The notes: a model not told the origin generated them from the sequence alone. DNA of 64,000 nt from Ostrinia nubilalis (GCF_963855985.1 NC_087091.1:16312154-16376153), one strand, 5' to 3'; shown: positions 1 through 13,276, counted from the first letter of the stretch. Numbers and translations: made by a program.

Positions 1-112
1 TGAACTTGGTTTTAAAGTGACATTTCCATACTAAACGTCATTTTAAAACCATAGTTGAACCCTGTTTTAAAATGACGTTTAGTATGGAAATGTCACTTTA
101 AAACCAAGTTCA
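1..112. repeat. Perfect palindrome (foldback/MITE) at left edge
   Basis: Bases 1-49 are the exact reverse complement of 64-112, with a 14-nt loop. The left arm starts at the first base of the window, so the repeat may extend further left. Such foldbacks are usual for non-autonomous DNA transposons. No target duplication can be checked. Confidence 0.8.
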
Positions 113-2584
113 ACTAGGGTGTACATTTTTATTAATAAGGGGGATTGTGTTTTAACACTATGGCAATAATTTCACAGTTAAAATACGAATAGGTGTGTCA
201 TATGGTTAAACGTGGAATCGAAATCAGGTTCAAATTGGTTCAGATCGGGAGTGTGCAAGAACTCTTTCCACCAATCGACATTCGTAACATTGTAATAACT
301 ATATTGCTCCAATATTAATCTCCGAGGCCGCTCGGAAGTTTACGCAAATTATTTCGGGCGTTGCTAATAGTTCGTTATTTTATAAATATTTGCGGGGTTA
401 ACAAATGATCGATCCCAAGCGCTGTCTATCTTTAAACATTGGAGCTCTTAGCAACAGATAATTTTAGATAACTGTATTTATCGAGACAAACGATTTACGC
501 AAATCATAAAAGTACCTATCTAACGCCCGTATTCACAAACATTACTATGAAGTCTCACAGTACGCGTGGACGCACAGACAGGTATTTACCATGAGTTCAA
601 AAATGTTGAAATCTTCAATAAGAACGATATCGTGCGTGTAAAGATTATTTTTTATGGCTGCATTCAAAGAATTGGAGTAATAAATCAGAATATTTTCATG
701 CTGTATAAGACCTTTAGAATAAATAAATACCTTTTAAGTTGTAACGGATAGTGTGTCGTATGCTTTTTAACGCATCGAATTTCGTCCGCGCAGTTTCACG
801 GAATTGCGCCTGCAGTGAGCAGTCTCCATTACTGTTTACAGTGGCATGTCCATTTGCTTTTACTTAGAATTAACTACTAATATCCGCTTTTCAAAATATG
901 ATATTAACTCACTCTCTATCTCCCTGTTTATTTGTCGTTTCATCATTAGACTATTACTTTTATTAACCAGTAGTCACCAGCTGTTTCTTTACCACTCTAT
1001 AAAGATAACAGATGTCTGACATCTTTAACTTGATCGACGTGTTGGCAAACAGCCTTGGGTCAAAATACTAATCCTTACTAATATTACTACGAGGAAGTAG
1101 AGAAGTGAAAAATTAGCTTATTAAGGCAAGATGCCGTAAATTATATCATCGTCTGGAATAAACTAATACAGACAAATACGGTCATAATTAAGGCTCGCAA
1201 ATAAAAGCCATAAAATGGTCATCCGTCAACGTAAAAACAAAATAATGGATTCAGACCACCCGTGACGGCCTTCGGCGGGAAAGGAAATAAGACATCATTC
1301 ACGTTGGCATTAAGATTCGGGCTTTTGGCGATCTTTGCTAAAATTTTAAAACATCCAACACTTATAAATTCATATTCATTTCAAATTTTTAGACAATAAA
1401 TGCTCCATCAACTATGTACTTATGTAATAACATACGGTAGATAATATATTATTATATTACTTTCACTTCAACATTACTATATCGGCTGATAGTGAGAAGT
1501 TGATGGAAAATGGAAATGTGATAAAAATTATGCATTTAAAATATTAACTTAATATGAGGATCAATGAATAATCCTAGTAAATAAAATGTAATACTAAACT
1601 CAATACAAATTTGGGTCTCTAAACAGACTCTCATGAAACATTTGCATCTTACTCAACGGTATATTATCACCATTAAATCGGGATTACTTCGGCCTCCAAA
1701 GCTTTTAAGTCGGCTAATTAATTTTATAGCCCGCGTTTCGCACACTCCCCGCCACATCAAACGAGCGATGTGTGAATTGTTCTCTAATTTACGAGTACGC
1801 TTCTAGTATTAGGATGTTAAGATGTGCACAACACATTGCTTTTTTTAACCTCGAAGTTTTTTTAGGATCGTAACATGAGAATTTTCGAAAGCTGCTCAAA
1901 CCAGGTTTTAACAATAAATCTACTAATATGTCGACATATTTAAAAAAATCTTTATAGTTTAATAAGGAGTTAGCATTGGCTATTTTAAGGTGCGTCGGTT
2001 ACACGAAACAATAAAATTGACGTAAATTCCAGAATTTTCATAAATTTAATATCCAAGGATTATTATATGTTAATATATATTTTTACAACTAGCCAAATAC
2101 CTAGTATAAATTAAAATATTTTTAGAAATAGGAAACAATATTGTTTTAGCTAAAATTTTATTTTGAGTTTCGTAAAAATTCTACACTGTATTTTTTTAAA
2201 TTAAATAATTGCAAACATAATTCTGTCTCAAACATAATACAGTATAGTTTTAACTCAGATTTTTTATAATATAATTTCCACATGCATCGCCTATCCAGGG
2301 CTGACCTTATCGATGGTTGCATAATAATCGATAATATCGATGATTGAGGTCAATGCGATCCCGTTTTTACAGTATCTGCACTTTCGATCTTTTGACTTGA
2401 TATCTCCAAGGGCCGCTGATTTATAGTTTTTTATTTACAAAAGCAATCTGGGCAGGTATGTAAAAAATAAATAAATCGATATCGTACATTTTTTGTCAGG
2501 AGTAGGTTCTGTGTATCTTTTGGCCATATGAATAAGAGGTTCATTTTACTGGATTTTTTTCATGCAAACAAAGTTGCGAAGACC
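113..2584. other. AT-rich stretch without recognisable gene
   Basis: Only short open frames with no recognisable protein content. No tRNA, splice-supported exon or repeat family was identified. Confidence 0.5.
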
Positions 2585-2775
2585 TATGAAAGGTAGAGTA
2601 AGTAGATCAAGATGTTGCTGGTTCTGGACTCTACGTCTAGGCTAGGTAGGTACTTCTCCCTGCACTATGGACTGATTATCTCAGGAAGATTACTGGCTAT
2701 GCTTTGTGGAGCTTCTTGGGGAACGTTTAGGTCTAACAGTGGACTGTCATTAGCTGAAATGATGAATTTTGAGCA
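2585..2775 (+). mobile_element. Decayed 3' end of an RTE-type LINE
   Basis: The text around 2705-2770 reads as a degenerate copy of the end of an RTE-type reverse transcriptase frame: a tryptophan-rich segment, then a 'GTGGAC...GCTGAAATGATGA' tail. Related and better preserved tails occur at 52640-52722 (+) and 57017-57120 (-). It is too decayed to be coding. The family assignment is from memory of insect repeats. Confidence 0.4.
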
Positions 2776-3464
2776 CAGTTAGAGATAGAAGATGGGCATT
2801 ATAATCGATGTAGTAACGCGTGACTCTAGATCTTAATACGGAAGGTCTTCAAAGCTTAATACGGACTCTGTATGTACATGATAGCATGCTTTAAAAGCTC
2901 TTCGTCTAACGTTAGTTTATATACGGGTCTTTGTCTCTTTGGCTACGGAATTCTCAAAAATCGTGACATCATCCAATAATCATAGTAATTCATCACAGCA
3001 ATCATAATGACCTACCAAGTCAAACACTAATATTCCCAAATGGCCTCATTTGCCTGTGAAATATATTGCCACCAATAAAGCGCTGTTATCTTCCAATTAT
3101 TGAGAACACAATTCGTATGGAAATCATTAATAATCATCGCAGGCTTGAAATATGGACTTCTTTTAACGTTCTTTATATCAACTAAATTAGATCAGTAATA
3201 TATGACTGTTAATATAGATGTTAATGTTAACATATAAATATCGGGATTTATCAGGCAAAGATATGCGTTGAGGCAGGTCAGATCTTTTTTATGTTGTAAT
3301 GCAAATGATATCCTTTTATTGGATCGAAGAGATGCAAAAACTTAAAGATGATGGGATTTTAATGAGAACTAGAGGATGCTACACTGATTGTCTAATGATA
3401 TCATCCATTTTAATTGGCTAGTCTATTTTTATTTTAATGTAACCTTACTACATTTTCTCAGTTA

Positions 3465-3656
3465 CACTGAAAAAAATGTTTGGTTACTGCTTACACAACA
3501 AAAGTGACCACCGAACTAAGTGTTAACTATAACCAAACTAAGTCTAGCTCACTACAGAATTACTTGTTTAATTTACACAACATTTTGTTCCTCATAACCA
3601 AAGTGTTCGGTGATCACTTTTGTTGTGTAAGCAGTAACCAAACATTTTTTTCAGTG
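3465..3656. mobile_element. Palindromic MITE flanked by TA (Tc1/mariner-like)
   Basis: Terminal inverted repeats of about 50 bp begin CACTGAAAAAAATG and end in its complement, with about one mismatch. The element is bounded by TA at 3463-3464 and 3657-3658, the target duplication typical of Tc1/mariner. The 192-bp length and lack of a transposase mark it as non-autonomous. An open frame at 3480-3749 is a by-product of the repeat. Confidence 0.65.
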
Positions 3657-3658
3657 TA

Positions 3659-5188
3659 CGAAAATCAGGAAAAGCTGAGTCAAAAAAGCTTGAGCCTGAA
3701 AGACGCTCAATTCCTGAGTGAAAGTAAAGAGTTCAAGCATGTTTACTGAACAAGTTATGTATTACCATTAGCAATAACTCCACTTTACGAAATGTACTTC
3801 CTACGACACCTACGGAACTCTGCTCGTTACCTCACCGTCCCAGTTAACCTTTACGCGGTAATGTATGCAGAACATAATTTATTGCGGCGATCCCGCGAGA
3901 TACTAGGGCTTGTAGCTCGTTCGTTCACTTCGCTATAACTGACTGATTAAATTAATAGTGAAGAGATGTTTAGAGCTTTACTGGGAAGCGTATTGACAAG
4001 TACAAGAAGAGCATTTGCAGCAGATGATAATTTGTCATGGAGATTGTCAGTTGTCCAGACTGCTCTATTGTTTGATACTAATTACGATAATTTATAATAA
4101 GTACCAATGCAATCTGACCTATAAAAAGGAGTTCATAATTAAGGATAAATTAATTAGAATTAGAGCATCGCTCTATCTAAGCAGTTCAACATTCCAGTTA
4201 ACGATTTTCTCTATGAATCCGTTTCACTGTCTCTTCCCACTTTTTAATTATTTGCTTTAATTTCGTAGTTTATCTTATTTACAAAATAGTTTAAAGTTTA
4301 ATGTACGTGTTAATCGTTTAATGTGAATAAAAGTAACAGCCCATTTTATATAAACGTACCTACCTGTCATAACATTTATCTAATGAAGTCGTGGGAGTGA
4401 AATAACCGCCACGGAAATTAGCCAAATTATTTTTTGTGCAAATCAGTAGTGTAAATGATGATGTTTGTTAGAGCTGCCGTCTTGCTCAAGGCCTGCTATT
4501 TGTATGAGCTTGTTTATAGAGTGGCCAGGTGTTGCGGCTCTCTCGGGATAGTCCAGTATTTTAAATCATTTTTTAAAATAAAATTAGAATTGTGCAAATA
4601 AATATTTGAATTTGAATTAAATAATGCATGATGAGTAGGCTTTAAATACATTTTTAAGGTTAAGTAAGTGTGAAAGAGGCATGAATGTATTTAAAGAATG
4701 ACCATGAAAAATTACAGAATTTTATTATTAAGCACAATATTAAAATTATCTTGAGCGTTATTTAAATAGTTTTAACGATTTTCAACTATAGTTGTAGCTG
4801 GATTAGTCGATCAAATTTTAAAAAAATACTTTGTTTCAACATTTACATAAATCTATAATATCCGAGCTAATGAAAGAACATGTATCAAGCAAAAATTATT
4901 GATCATGGCGCGATATGTAGTTTCTCATTCAGGATAGCTTCAGTATTTGTGCCTCAATAAACAAACCGCTATAACAAATTACATTTAACATATATCAGCT
5001 GTAACATTCAAGGGCAGTGGGTCCCTTCGCATGAAAGAGACCGGGTTTGTTTACAAAACGACCAGATGTTACGCATTTGTTATAATTGTATCATTCATAA
5101 TTCACTCTGAAATATAATGTGTGACTGTAAAATATAATTATGTATAAAGCTCGGTTTCAATTCCGGTATTTATTTTAAGCTCAAAAAC
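3659..5188. other. Non-coding AT-rich stretch
   Basis: No supported gene. Around 4590-4615 the text 'AAATAAATATTTGAATTTGAA' style low-complexity sequence resembles an insect LINE tail, but nothing coding precedes it. Confidence 0.4.
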
Positions 5189-5306
5189 GGCTGAATTGCA
5201 CCATCTTATTTTAACTTTAACAAACGTCAAAAATCTGTCAAACTCCATACAAAATACACCGTTTACTGTTATAGTTGCAGTTAAAGTGAATTGGTGCAAC
5301 TTAGCC
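5189..5306. mobile_element. 118-bp MITE family, copy 1 of 3
   Basis: Starts GGCTGAATTGCACCA and ends TTGGTGCAACTTAGCC, forming imperfect terminal inverted repeats. The interior has a conserved 'CAAACGTCAAAAATCTGTCA' core. Copies of the same length lie at 12772-12889 and 22079-22196. This is the most diverged of the three. Confidence 0.7.
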
Positions 5307-5759
5307 TTTAACGTGCTAAGTTTTTTCATGTGTGTGTGTATAATATTGTTAGTCTAGTCTAGGTCATTGAGACTTTGAATTTGATTTATGTGTTGAATTA
5401 TTTGTCTTTCTTTAATCTAAAATGACTGTCACAAACATGTATCTTATCCATTTTAAAGTTCTAATAATAAGTATCAGGTTCCGTGTGGTCACCGCGCACA
5501 CACATTGGTAGCAATAAAGTTGGCGCCGGCATTTTTGGCGCTGCGCTAATGTGTTTTATTGTCAAATAATGACCCACTTATTGACCTGAATTAAAAAGCA
5601 TCTACGACAACTTCTATCGACGATTACCCTCTGGGTGGTCTATGAGAGAATGTCAGTGATAGTTGAAAAAGTTATAAATTAAATAGTAGGTATATTTGGG
5701 GATTTGTACTCAGATAATAACAACACACTTAGGTAGTGTCACTCCCTTTCTACTATAAA

Positions 5760-5992
5760 TCTATACTAATACATATTATAAATGCGTAAGTAACTCTGTC
5801 TGTCTGTCTTGCTTTCACGCCTAAACCACTGAACCGATTTCGATTAAATTTGGCATAGAGGTAGTTTGATTGAGTCCCGGGAAAGGACGTAGGATAGTTT
5901 TTATTCCGGTTTTTGAAACAGGGACGCGCGCGATGAAGTTTTTCTGTGACAGACAAAATTATACGCGCGCGAAGCCGCGGGCGGAAAGCTAG
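5760..5992 (+). mobile_element. Short non-autonomous Helitron (Lep1-like)
   Basis: Begins TCTATACTAATA after an A and ends in a GC-rich hairpin region 'CGAAGCCGCGGGCGGAAAG' followed by CTAG and a T. TC at the 5' end, CTRR at the 3' end, and insertion between A and T are Helitron hallmarks. A TCTG run at about 5796-5809 is typical of lepidopteran short Helitrons. No helicase is encoded. Confidence 0.7.
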
Positions 5993-6184
5993 TAAAGCTT
6001 TCCGGAATAGGATTGAGGCATACCTGTGTAAGGTGATTACGATCACAATATCATAGATTACGTTAGAAAGCAGATTTATATTATGCAAAGATGAAAATCG
6101 CTCCTAAAGTTTTCAGCAGGAGATACCCACTTTCTGGATTTTGTAAAGTCGTAGAGAATGATTGGCGACTGAAGCCCGGTTTAT

Positions 6185-6300
6185 TACCTGATATAATAAT
6201 AATAATAAATACACTTTATTGCACACCAAAGTAAAGAACAGAAAGAAAAGGAACACACAAGGTACAACTAGGTACCTGATCTTACAGATGAGCAAATGTT
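6185..6300 (-). mobile_element. 3' tail of a non-LTR retrotransposon
   Basis: Read on the - strand, the segment ends GGTGTGCAATAAAGTGTATT followed by a (TTA)n tail at about 6190-6211. This is the usual ending of insect LINEs with a polyadenylation-like AATAAA and a short repeat tail. No coding remnant can be recognised upstream. Confidence 0.45.
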
Positions 6301-8300
6301 CTCTCATAACAATTTTGAAAGCTGCAGAAAGGTATCCTATTGGACACTATCCAATAAAACTTGTTTTCTTAAACTCAATCAACACGAAAGCTGTTACAGA
6401 GCGATTTCGTAAGGAATTGTCATATTCCCAGCTTTATGAATGAGTACATATAAAAATAAACTGTTTGCAGTAAATCATAACTTTATTGTCGATCTGTCGG
6501 GCAATCGGTTCAGCAAATCGCTTCATCGCTTCTCGGAATAGTCCAATAAATTCGAACCTTTTACTTTTGCTAATTTTAACGTATTTCACGTTTATTGTAG
6601 CTAACCTGTCACTGGGATATTTCTTTGCAATAAAATATTTAAGTAGAGCATTATTTTGAGTAGGTATTTACTAAAACTTTAAGAGCTTGGAAACTAAAAT
6701 GACTAAAAAGTAACAATTTGGGCCTCCATACTCTATAGTAGGTACAATGCGTAACGACATACACAGGCTAGACTTTAAAGAGATTGATAGCTTAACACAA
6801 ACAATTCCTAAAATGGCAGCAACTAATCCTATTAACATTTTTAGTTTCTTAGCAAATCGTAGGTATAAATCTTCATAGAGAACGTATTCTGCTCACCTTT
6901 ACGCTCGCATACAATTTTAATGTTTTGTTTTACTGCGTACACCCACTCTACATGTCGCCAAATATATTTCTTCCACCAAAGTGTTTAATTACCGTAACAC
7001 CTACGCATAAAGTTTAAAATCGCGAGTACGTGTTCGCTCAACGGGCATTAACAAATGAGCTAGATTGCACAATAGACCACGTTTTAGACACAGTTCGGAA
7101 TGTCCTGCCTTGAACCGGACTACGTACACAAATATTTAATTTGTATTTGAGGAGTGTATCTTTTTATGGGTGAAGAATTTTATGTTTTAAGTATTTTAAC
7201 TTGGGCAATGATTTCTTAATTTCCCAAAAGTAATAACTGTCTTATTACAATGATAAATTGTTTTGGATAAAAGATTTTAAAATGATACTCTCTCTGGTAC
7301 AGAACTTTAGTGTTACATTATGTAACTGGACACTAATAATAACCATTTACTTACATATTTATTGACATTAAAAAATACCACAGACGTCATAAATTGCAAT
7401 GCAATAAGTGCTGAGTGCGTGTCGTGAAGTTAAAATTTCTCTTCGGCATAACTTGTCCTTTCTCACGAGTACATCGGAAGATAAACTGACATTCTTTAGA
7501 CTCATTGCATACTAAATATAATATTTGCATAAACAGAGACGACGGAATATACTAGAAATTATTTACAAATAATGAGTTTTGGAATACTTTAAACACTTAT
7601 TTAAAGGCAATCCTAGTGCAGCTCTGTAAGAAAAAGATCAGCAAAATGTATGTCCTCACTATCAAGAGACTAGGTGCCCATTTGATCATATTTTGCACCT
7701 GGTAGGTAATATACTTCCATTTAGTCGTTAACCTTAGTGTAGGTTGAGGCTTTAAGGTTGTTTAATAACATCTAACAGTAAAGTTGGTCACATTTCTTAT
7801 AAACTTTATAAGCCCCACACCAGTCCGCAATAAGATCATCCCGATCGTTTATATTCTTCCTGCAAAATCGCATTTGGGAATTAGGCATGAGGATTGAGGA
7901 GACCTGAATCCCTTAGTCTTGTGTAATGGATTACTTGACTAGTACACGAAGTTAGGAACCACTGAGGGTTTTCCATCGCCTTCATTAATAAGTCCATAAC
8001 TTCAGATTACTGTTTTGACAAGTGTAATTGGACAATTGCTCGGAACTGGCATATCCAATTAGTGAACGAGCGTGGAGAGTGGATTCGTTACGCAATTTGT
8101 CTGGGTCGGACGCTACTAGGATTTTTGCTATAGTTGAATATTAACTATGTAGTTTCAATGAGAAAAACAGTGGATTTTAAACCTACAATAATAGGACAGT
8201 CAGTTTGATGGATAACCTAAACAAGAATTTTGACCAACCATTGCATCAATAAAACGATCTTCGAAATTCTAGCGCCTAAAACCCTCCGTCAATAGGCTGG
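6301..8300. other. Non-coding stretch
   Basis: No gene, RNA gene or repeat family recognised. Open frames are short and without known motifs. Confidence 0.5.
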
Positions 8301-8578
8301 TTTCCTAAAAAAATTTTTTTAGTCCGTCTATTTTAATATAAAAAAGTATTGGACACATATATTTTTAATTGACAATCAAACAAATAATTTCCGCGCGACG
8401 TCACAAAGTGCAGCACTTTTACGCACTTACTGACGTCACGAGCCTTTTCTTTAGAACTTTGGCACGCTTTATCTCTTTACATTTTCATTAGTTTCAAAAA
8501 GTGAAAAATACGTGTCGAGCAGTTTTTGATAAGCTAGCTGACGGACTAATTAAAACTCTTGCTTTTTTACCCAGGAAA
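8301..8578. mobile_element. Candidate MITE with AGTCCGTC inverted ends
   Basis: AGTCCGTC at 8321-8328 faces GACGGACT at 8540-8547, with looser complementarity outward between TTTCCT near 8301 and AGGAAA near 8573. The interior holds two GACGTCA motifs, at about 8398 and 8432. No clear target duplication, so the borders are approximate. Confidence 0.35.
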
Positions 8579-11017
8579 TATCCCTATTAATTTAAGCTTA
8601 TAAAAAGAAAATGTTAAAGTAAAGTTACGCGATTTCTTCTACACTTACGGTTCATTTTTGTATGTAGGTACATCAAAAAGTTAAAATATTTGAAAAGTAT
8701 ACCTTTCAAATATTCGCAAAACCGACACAAAACAATAGCGGTCGTAAAACATTCAAAAACGGCTTTAAATATGACACGCACATAATGTGCACTTTCTCTG
8801 GCTCGTTAGGGACAAACAAGACGCTTCGACTTTCGGTCCTTCACATCATGCCGATGCTGCCCAGTCAACAGGCGGAATTTTATTTATCTTTGGAAGAAAA
8901 TAACGTCTGTATAATCTCGCCTTTAGAGATTATCTTACCATATAAATCATTTCAAAATGCAATGCAAAGTTTTTAAAAGTATTTTTTCCTTGTCCAATCG
9001 CAAAAAGTCGAGTCGGAATTGGGAACGGACACAAGGGATGGTTCTACATACGTATAGTTCCAAAATACTGAACTGTCCTATGCATGACATTGACAGCGGG
9101 GCGCCACCGTCAACAATACCGGATCGCTGGTTCCGATTTTTGCCATGTTGGAAACCATATAGTTGAACGATGGTAGCGCTGAGTTTGGTGGGACAGTTCA
9201 GCGTGGGTCATCTTTACAACATAGGATAGTCCATTGGATTCTATTACGTCTATATTATAGTATACCTAGGTAAATATTTTCCGCGACAATATACCTACCT
9301 ACTACCCAAATTAATTCTAGTTATAGTCAAAAGATGTTACTTTGATAGGATTATTCAAAATGTATTCCAAAATCATCCAGCAGCGCAATCTGCACCCTAC
9401 AGTAGTACCTACCAACCATGCCTACCAATGTAGGTACTATTAATCAAATCGTTCTCTTTAAAAAAAATGACGCCGTGCTCGTCTCGCCCAAGTCACATGA
9501 GTAAAAAATCTAGATTTGCCCAAGTCAAGAGTAAGAGGAATCGTACAACGTATTCTCGGAAGCGACGCTGACAGCTGCGCGTGCACATTTTTTGCTGCGC
9601 GTACGCACGGTGTTGATCAGCCCATTTATGGAACACATTTTGCCGCTGCGACTCATTCATTCATAATCATATAGCTGTCTTACTGATGTCGATAGATCAT
9701 TTTTATTTTAGTATTCAAGTAGACAATTTGTGATAGTTTCTAAAAATAAGCCTAATTTTTCTCACTGTATTCGAAGGCTTAGATCCTTACATATTAATTT
9801 CAGCTGCCTGTAATTTGTACAATTATCAGTAAAAATAATTGTTAGTTTAATCTACGTTTGTCAAAAACATCAGCGCCGCTATTAATAGCTGTAATCTTGT
9901 GATTACACCAAAATCAATCTTACGCCTGCACATTTCCGTGAATTGAATCGAGAAAAAGTTTCCAGAGCATAGTAATCGATACCACATCGACAAATCGAGT
10001 CATCGAGTCATCTCCTGACGTAGGTAACTCGAGCCATCGAGACACCAGATTTATTTTACCGCTAAAATTAAACGAGCCGTACGATGTGATGTGTACACAG
10101 CCCTTGAAGGTCGGCAAATATCCGGGCTAATTATTTTGTTTAACGAGCAAACAGAGCAAGAATTAACGCGGTTACAAAGTTTTATAATTGGAAATTCATT
10201 CAATAAACCTCGGCCTACACGTGCCAGCTAAAAGGTTGCCTATGATAGAGACCTCTCAAACGTTAATGATAGTAGTCATACTAAGTAATATTAAGTCCGG
10301 TAGGCGAACCACCTGGCTGAACTGCTGAATTATTCTGCACCATCGAAAGACAATATCAATAAACCTATAAAGTATGGAGACTACAAGTTTCCTCTAGACA
10401 TTAGGGAGAAACTACCAGCACTAGCTATAAAAAAAATACTTACATTATTGACTGAATATTCATGAAATAGTTTGTCTTTAAAATCGAACTCCGGCAATTT
10501 CCAGCCGGAGATTAAAAAAAAACTTTCATACATTTTCAGTTACATAGTAGGTATGAATATTATTTTTTCTTCGTTACAGTAGGTGCTATACATATTAACA
10601 AAGCATACGTATTAAATACAAAGTAACATTCAGCAATTAGCTAAATGATTGAAGACGCATGATCAATAATACATAATTATGACTATGATATTTCAATATT
10701 AATCATCTCTCTCAGAGAAACGGAAACATTTACATGAGTATTTGAAAAAAACTCTTCTGAGCCTACGTCTAATGAAGTACATTTCGTGATAAAAGATCAT
10801 TACGAGGAAAGAAACCCACTAAGATGAACAAATAATCAATAAGCAATTCATTATTCATATCAATTAAACCATACTCAGGATTCCTCATCAGTCTTTCATC
10901 AAGTGTGGGCCAATCGATGTGTGGATACAAAATTGTCTTAATAAGGTAGTAATTTTAAGAGGGAACATATTTTATAAGCAATATTGAATACCAATTATCT
11001 ACCTCCTAATCTATATA
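8579..11017. other. Non-coding stretch
   Basis: No supported gene. An 11-bp inverted repeat (CTGAACTGTCC near 9068, GGACAGTTCAG near 9191) may mark a decayed MITE. Everything else is unassigned AT-rich sequence. Confidence 0.4.
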
Positions 11018-11136
11018 TCTATACTTATAATAAATCTGTAGAGAGGTCAATTCTGTACATGAAATATATTTTCAAAATAACTATCAGGGGGTGATTAGTG
11101 ATCGATACTGATGCCAAAAATGCAATCAGTAAAATT

Positions 11137-11181
<45 letters not shown>

Positions 11182-11807
11182 ATGTTCCTTATAGAAACAA
11201 AAACTACTCGACGGATTTTAACGAAACTTGGTACAATTATTCTTCATACTCCTGGGCAGGTTATAGAATACTTAAGAATTCTCACGGGAACGGGAATTAG
11301 CGGGAAAATCCTTTTGTATGAAAAATCTAAACCGCTTAAGTTAGACGCTTGAAATTTGGCATGCAGGTACCTTAGTAAACTTAAAGCTTAGTTACAACAG
11401 GATATTGCAAAATTCCTACGGGAACGGGAGTTAGTGGGAAAAAACATTTCTATGAAAAAATCTAAACCGCGTAAGATAGACTCTTGAAATTTGGCATGCA
11501 GGTCTCTTAGTAAACTTAAAGCTTAGTTACAACAGGATATTGCAAAATTCCAACGGGAACGGGAGTTAGCGGGAAAAAACATTTGTATGAAAAAATCTTA
11601 ACCGCGTAAGATAGACTCTTGAAATTTGGCATGCAGGTACCTTTAGTAAACTTAAAGCTTAGTTACAACAGGATATTGGAAAATTCCCACAGGAACGGGA
11701 GTTAGCCGGAAAAAACATTTGTATGAAAAAATCTGAACCGCGTAAGATAGATGAAGGGGGGGGGGTAAAACGAGATCCACGCGTACGAAGTCGCGGGCGG
11801 CCGCTAG
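11018..11807 (+). mobile_element. Helitron with internal tandem repeats, copy A
   Basis: Starts TCTATACTTATAATAAATC after an A and ends CGAAGTCGCGGGCGGCCG + CTAG before a T, giving Helitron ends. It contains a (TCTG)n microsatellite of about ten units at 11142-11181 and about four tandem copies of a 134-136-bp unit. No coding capacity. A related copy lies on the opposite strand at 57875-58641. Confidence 0.7.
11278..11754 (+). repeat. Tandem 134-136-bp units inside Helitron copy A
   Basis: A unit beginning at an ATTC(C/T)...ACGGGAACGGG motif recurs at 11278, 11412, 11547 and 11683, so the spacing is 134, 135 and 136 bp. Each unit has the phrase CTTGAAATTTGGCATGCAGG. Units differ by scattered substitutions and the last is truncated by the Helitron 3' end. 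Confidence 0.75.
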
Positions 11808-11954
11808 TGCTGACATAAAGTGAACTCTTCGAACATTGGTAATCTGAGATAGTTACAAGAGGTATTATAAAGATTAATAACAGAGGATACTGTCGCATAT
11901 GTAAAAAATTGAAATGAAAGATCTTAAAAACTTCAAAAAAATTGCAACTATTAA

Positions 11955-12085
11955 AGGTTCGGCCAAACCAACGCTATCACACGCGATCAGCCGGCGTGCA
12001 GCGATGGCGATCAATGTATTTAAGTCTGGTCACCATCGCTGCACGCCGGCTGATCGCGTGTGATCGCGTTAGTTTAGCCGAACCT
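11955..12085. mobile_element. Harbinger-like MITE (palindromic)
   Basis: Flanked by TAA at 11952-11954 and 12086-12088, the TWA-type target duplication of PIF/Harbinger elements. Ends are AGGTTCGGC and its complement. The inner arms form a long GC-rich hairpin (CACACGCGATCAGCCGGCGT and complement). 131 bp, no transposase. A relative with the same style of ends is at 54568-54720. Confidence 0.65.
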
Positions 12086-12088
12086 TAA

Positions 12089-12771
12089 AAAATATACGTT
12101 ACCTGTTTTTCATTCGTCAAAGATCCTTTTGAAGAGCAAAAACGGAGCTACTTGAGGCTCATAAATAATACACATATCAGGCTACCTCCCCGCGAGAGCT
12201 ACTGTTTTCAATCTAAACATGAAAACAAAAGATAACGATGCGATTACTATCCCCAAAAGATAACAAAATGCGACCGCCTGCCTACGTAATGGAGACGACA
12301 TGTTTGACATGAGCATAGTAGATCCACGAGAAATCAGTAAACTAGAGATGAAAATACTTTTTTACTGTCACAGACGACTTTTTCACACTCATTGAAAGCA
12401 TTATATGTATAACATATTATGTATGTACTCGTATTTAAAAAAAAAAGTATATAGGTAAGTACGAGTATATCCGTTAAGCTAGCACTCATAACACACAAGC
12501 ATATTAATTGCTTACTTTGGGGCTAGATAGCGCTGTGTGAAATTGTCCATAGTCATTTATTTATTCTTCCAAATCCTGGAATCCCTGAATGTGATAATTT
12601 TGAATATGAACCATTTTCGTCACCTTCTCTACTGGGACGATCTTAAACTTTCTAACAGCCAAAAATCTGTCAAACTATCTTATGTTGTGATAGACAGAAC
12701 ACAAATAATAATTAATATGCTGTCAATTCCATAGCATAGCAATGACGACATCACCAACATTCGAATAGCAA
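12089..12771. other. Non-coding stretch
   Basis: Nothing recognisable. A short 'CAAAAATCTGTCAAAC' at about 12661 matches the core of the 118-bp MITE family and may be a fragment. Confidence 0.4.
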
Positions 12772-12889
12772 GGCTGGGTTGCATCATCTTACTTTAACTT
12801 TGACAAACGTCAAAAATCCGTCAAACTCCATACAAAAAACGCTGGTTATCGTTATAGTGACGGTCAAAGTTAGGTGGTGCAACTCAGCC
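12772..12889. mobile_element. 118-bp MITE family, copy 2 of 3
   Basis: GGCTGGGTTGCATCATC at the left end, GGTGGTGCAACTCAGCC at the right end. Very close to the copy at 22079-22196, with the same length as both other copies. Confidence 0.75.
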
Positions 12890-13276
12890 AAAGGAGCGTA
12901 GATATTTTTGAAGTTAACAACATTGTATGGAACGAGCTCACCTCTCCAGATCTCGAGTGCTCGTAATCTCGAGTGTTCTATTCGATGCAGTTTCAAGTGC
13001 ATTACATTGCGTTTTTATCCTGTGTCGGCTCTTGCATTCACGGCTTGCTCCATTCAAAACTCAACTTTAACTTTGGATCTTAGGATACAATATTCAAAAG
13101 CAAAGTTAAAGTAATGTACGGTTAGCAAAAACGTTCTTTCTTGGTGCTGCTGCAATAAGGTACAGAAAAGTTCTGTTAATTTCGACTAAACTTTCTTAGA
13201 CTTGGCCTGAATACCGTTTCATCTGAGCACTATCACGTTCAGACCCGTCCAGTGCAGTAACTTTTTCACTACTTGT

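Noticed and set aside
11098..11352. Open frame with a VCLSVCLSVCLS run
   Set aside because: Translation of the (TCTG)n microsatellite in a Helitron.
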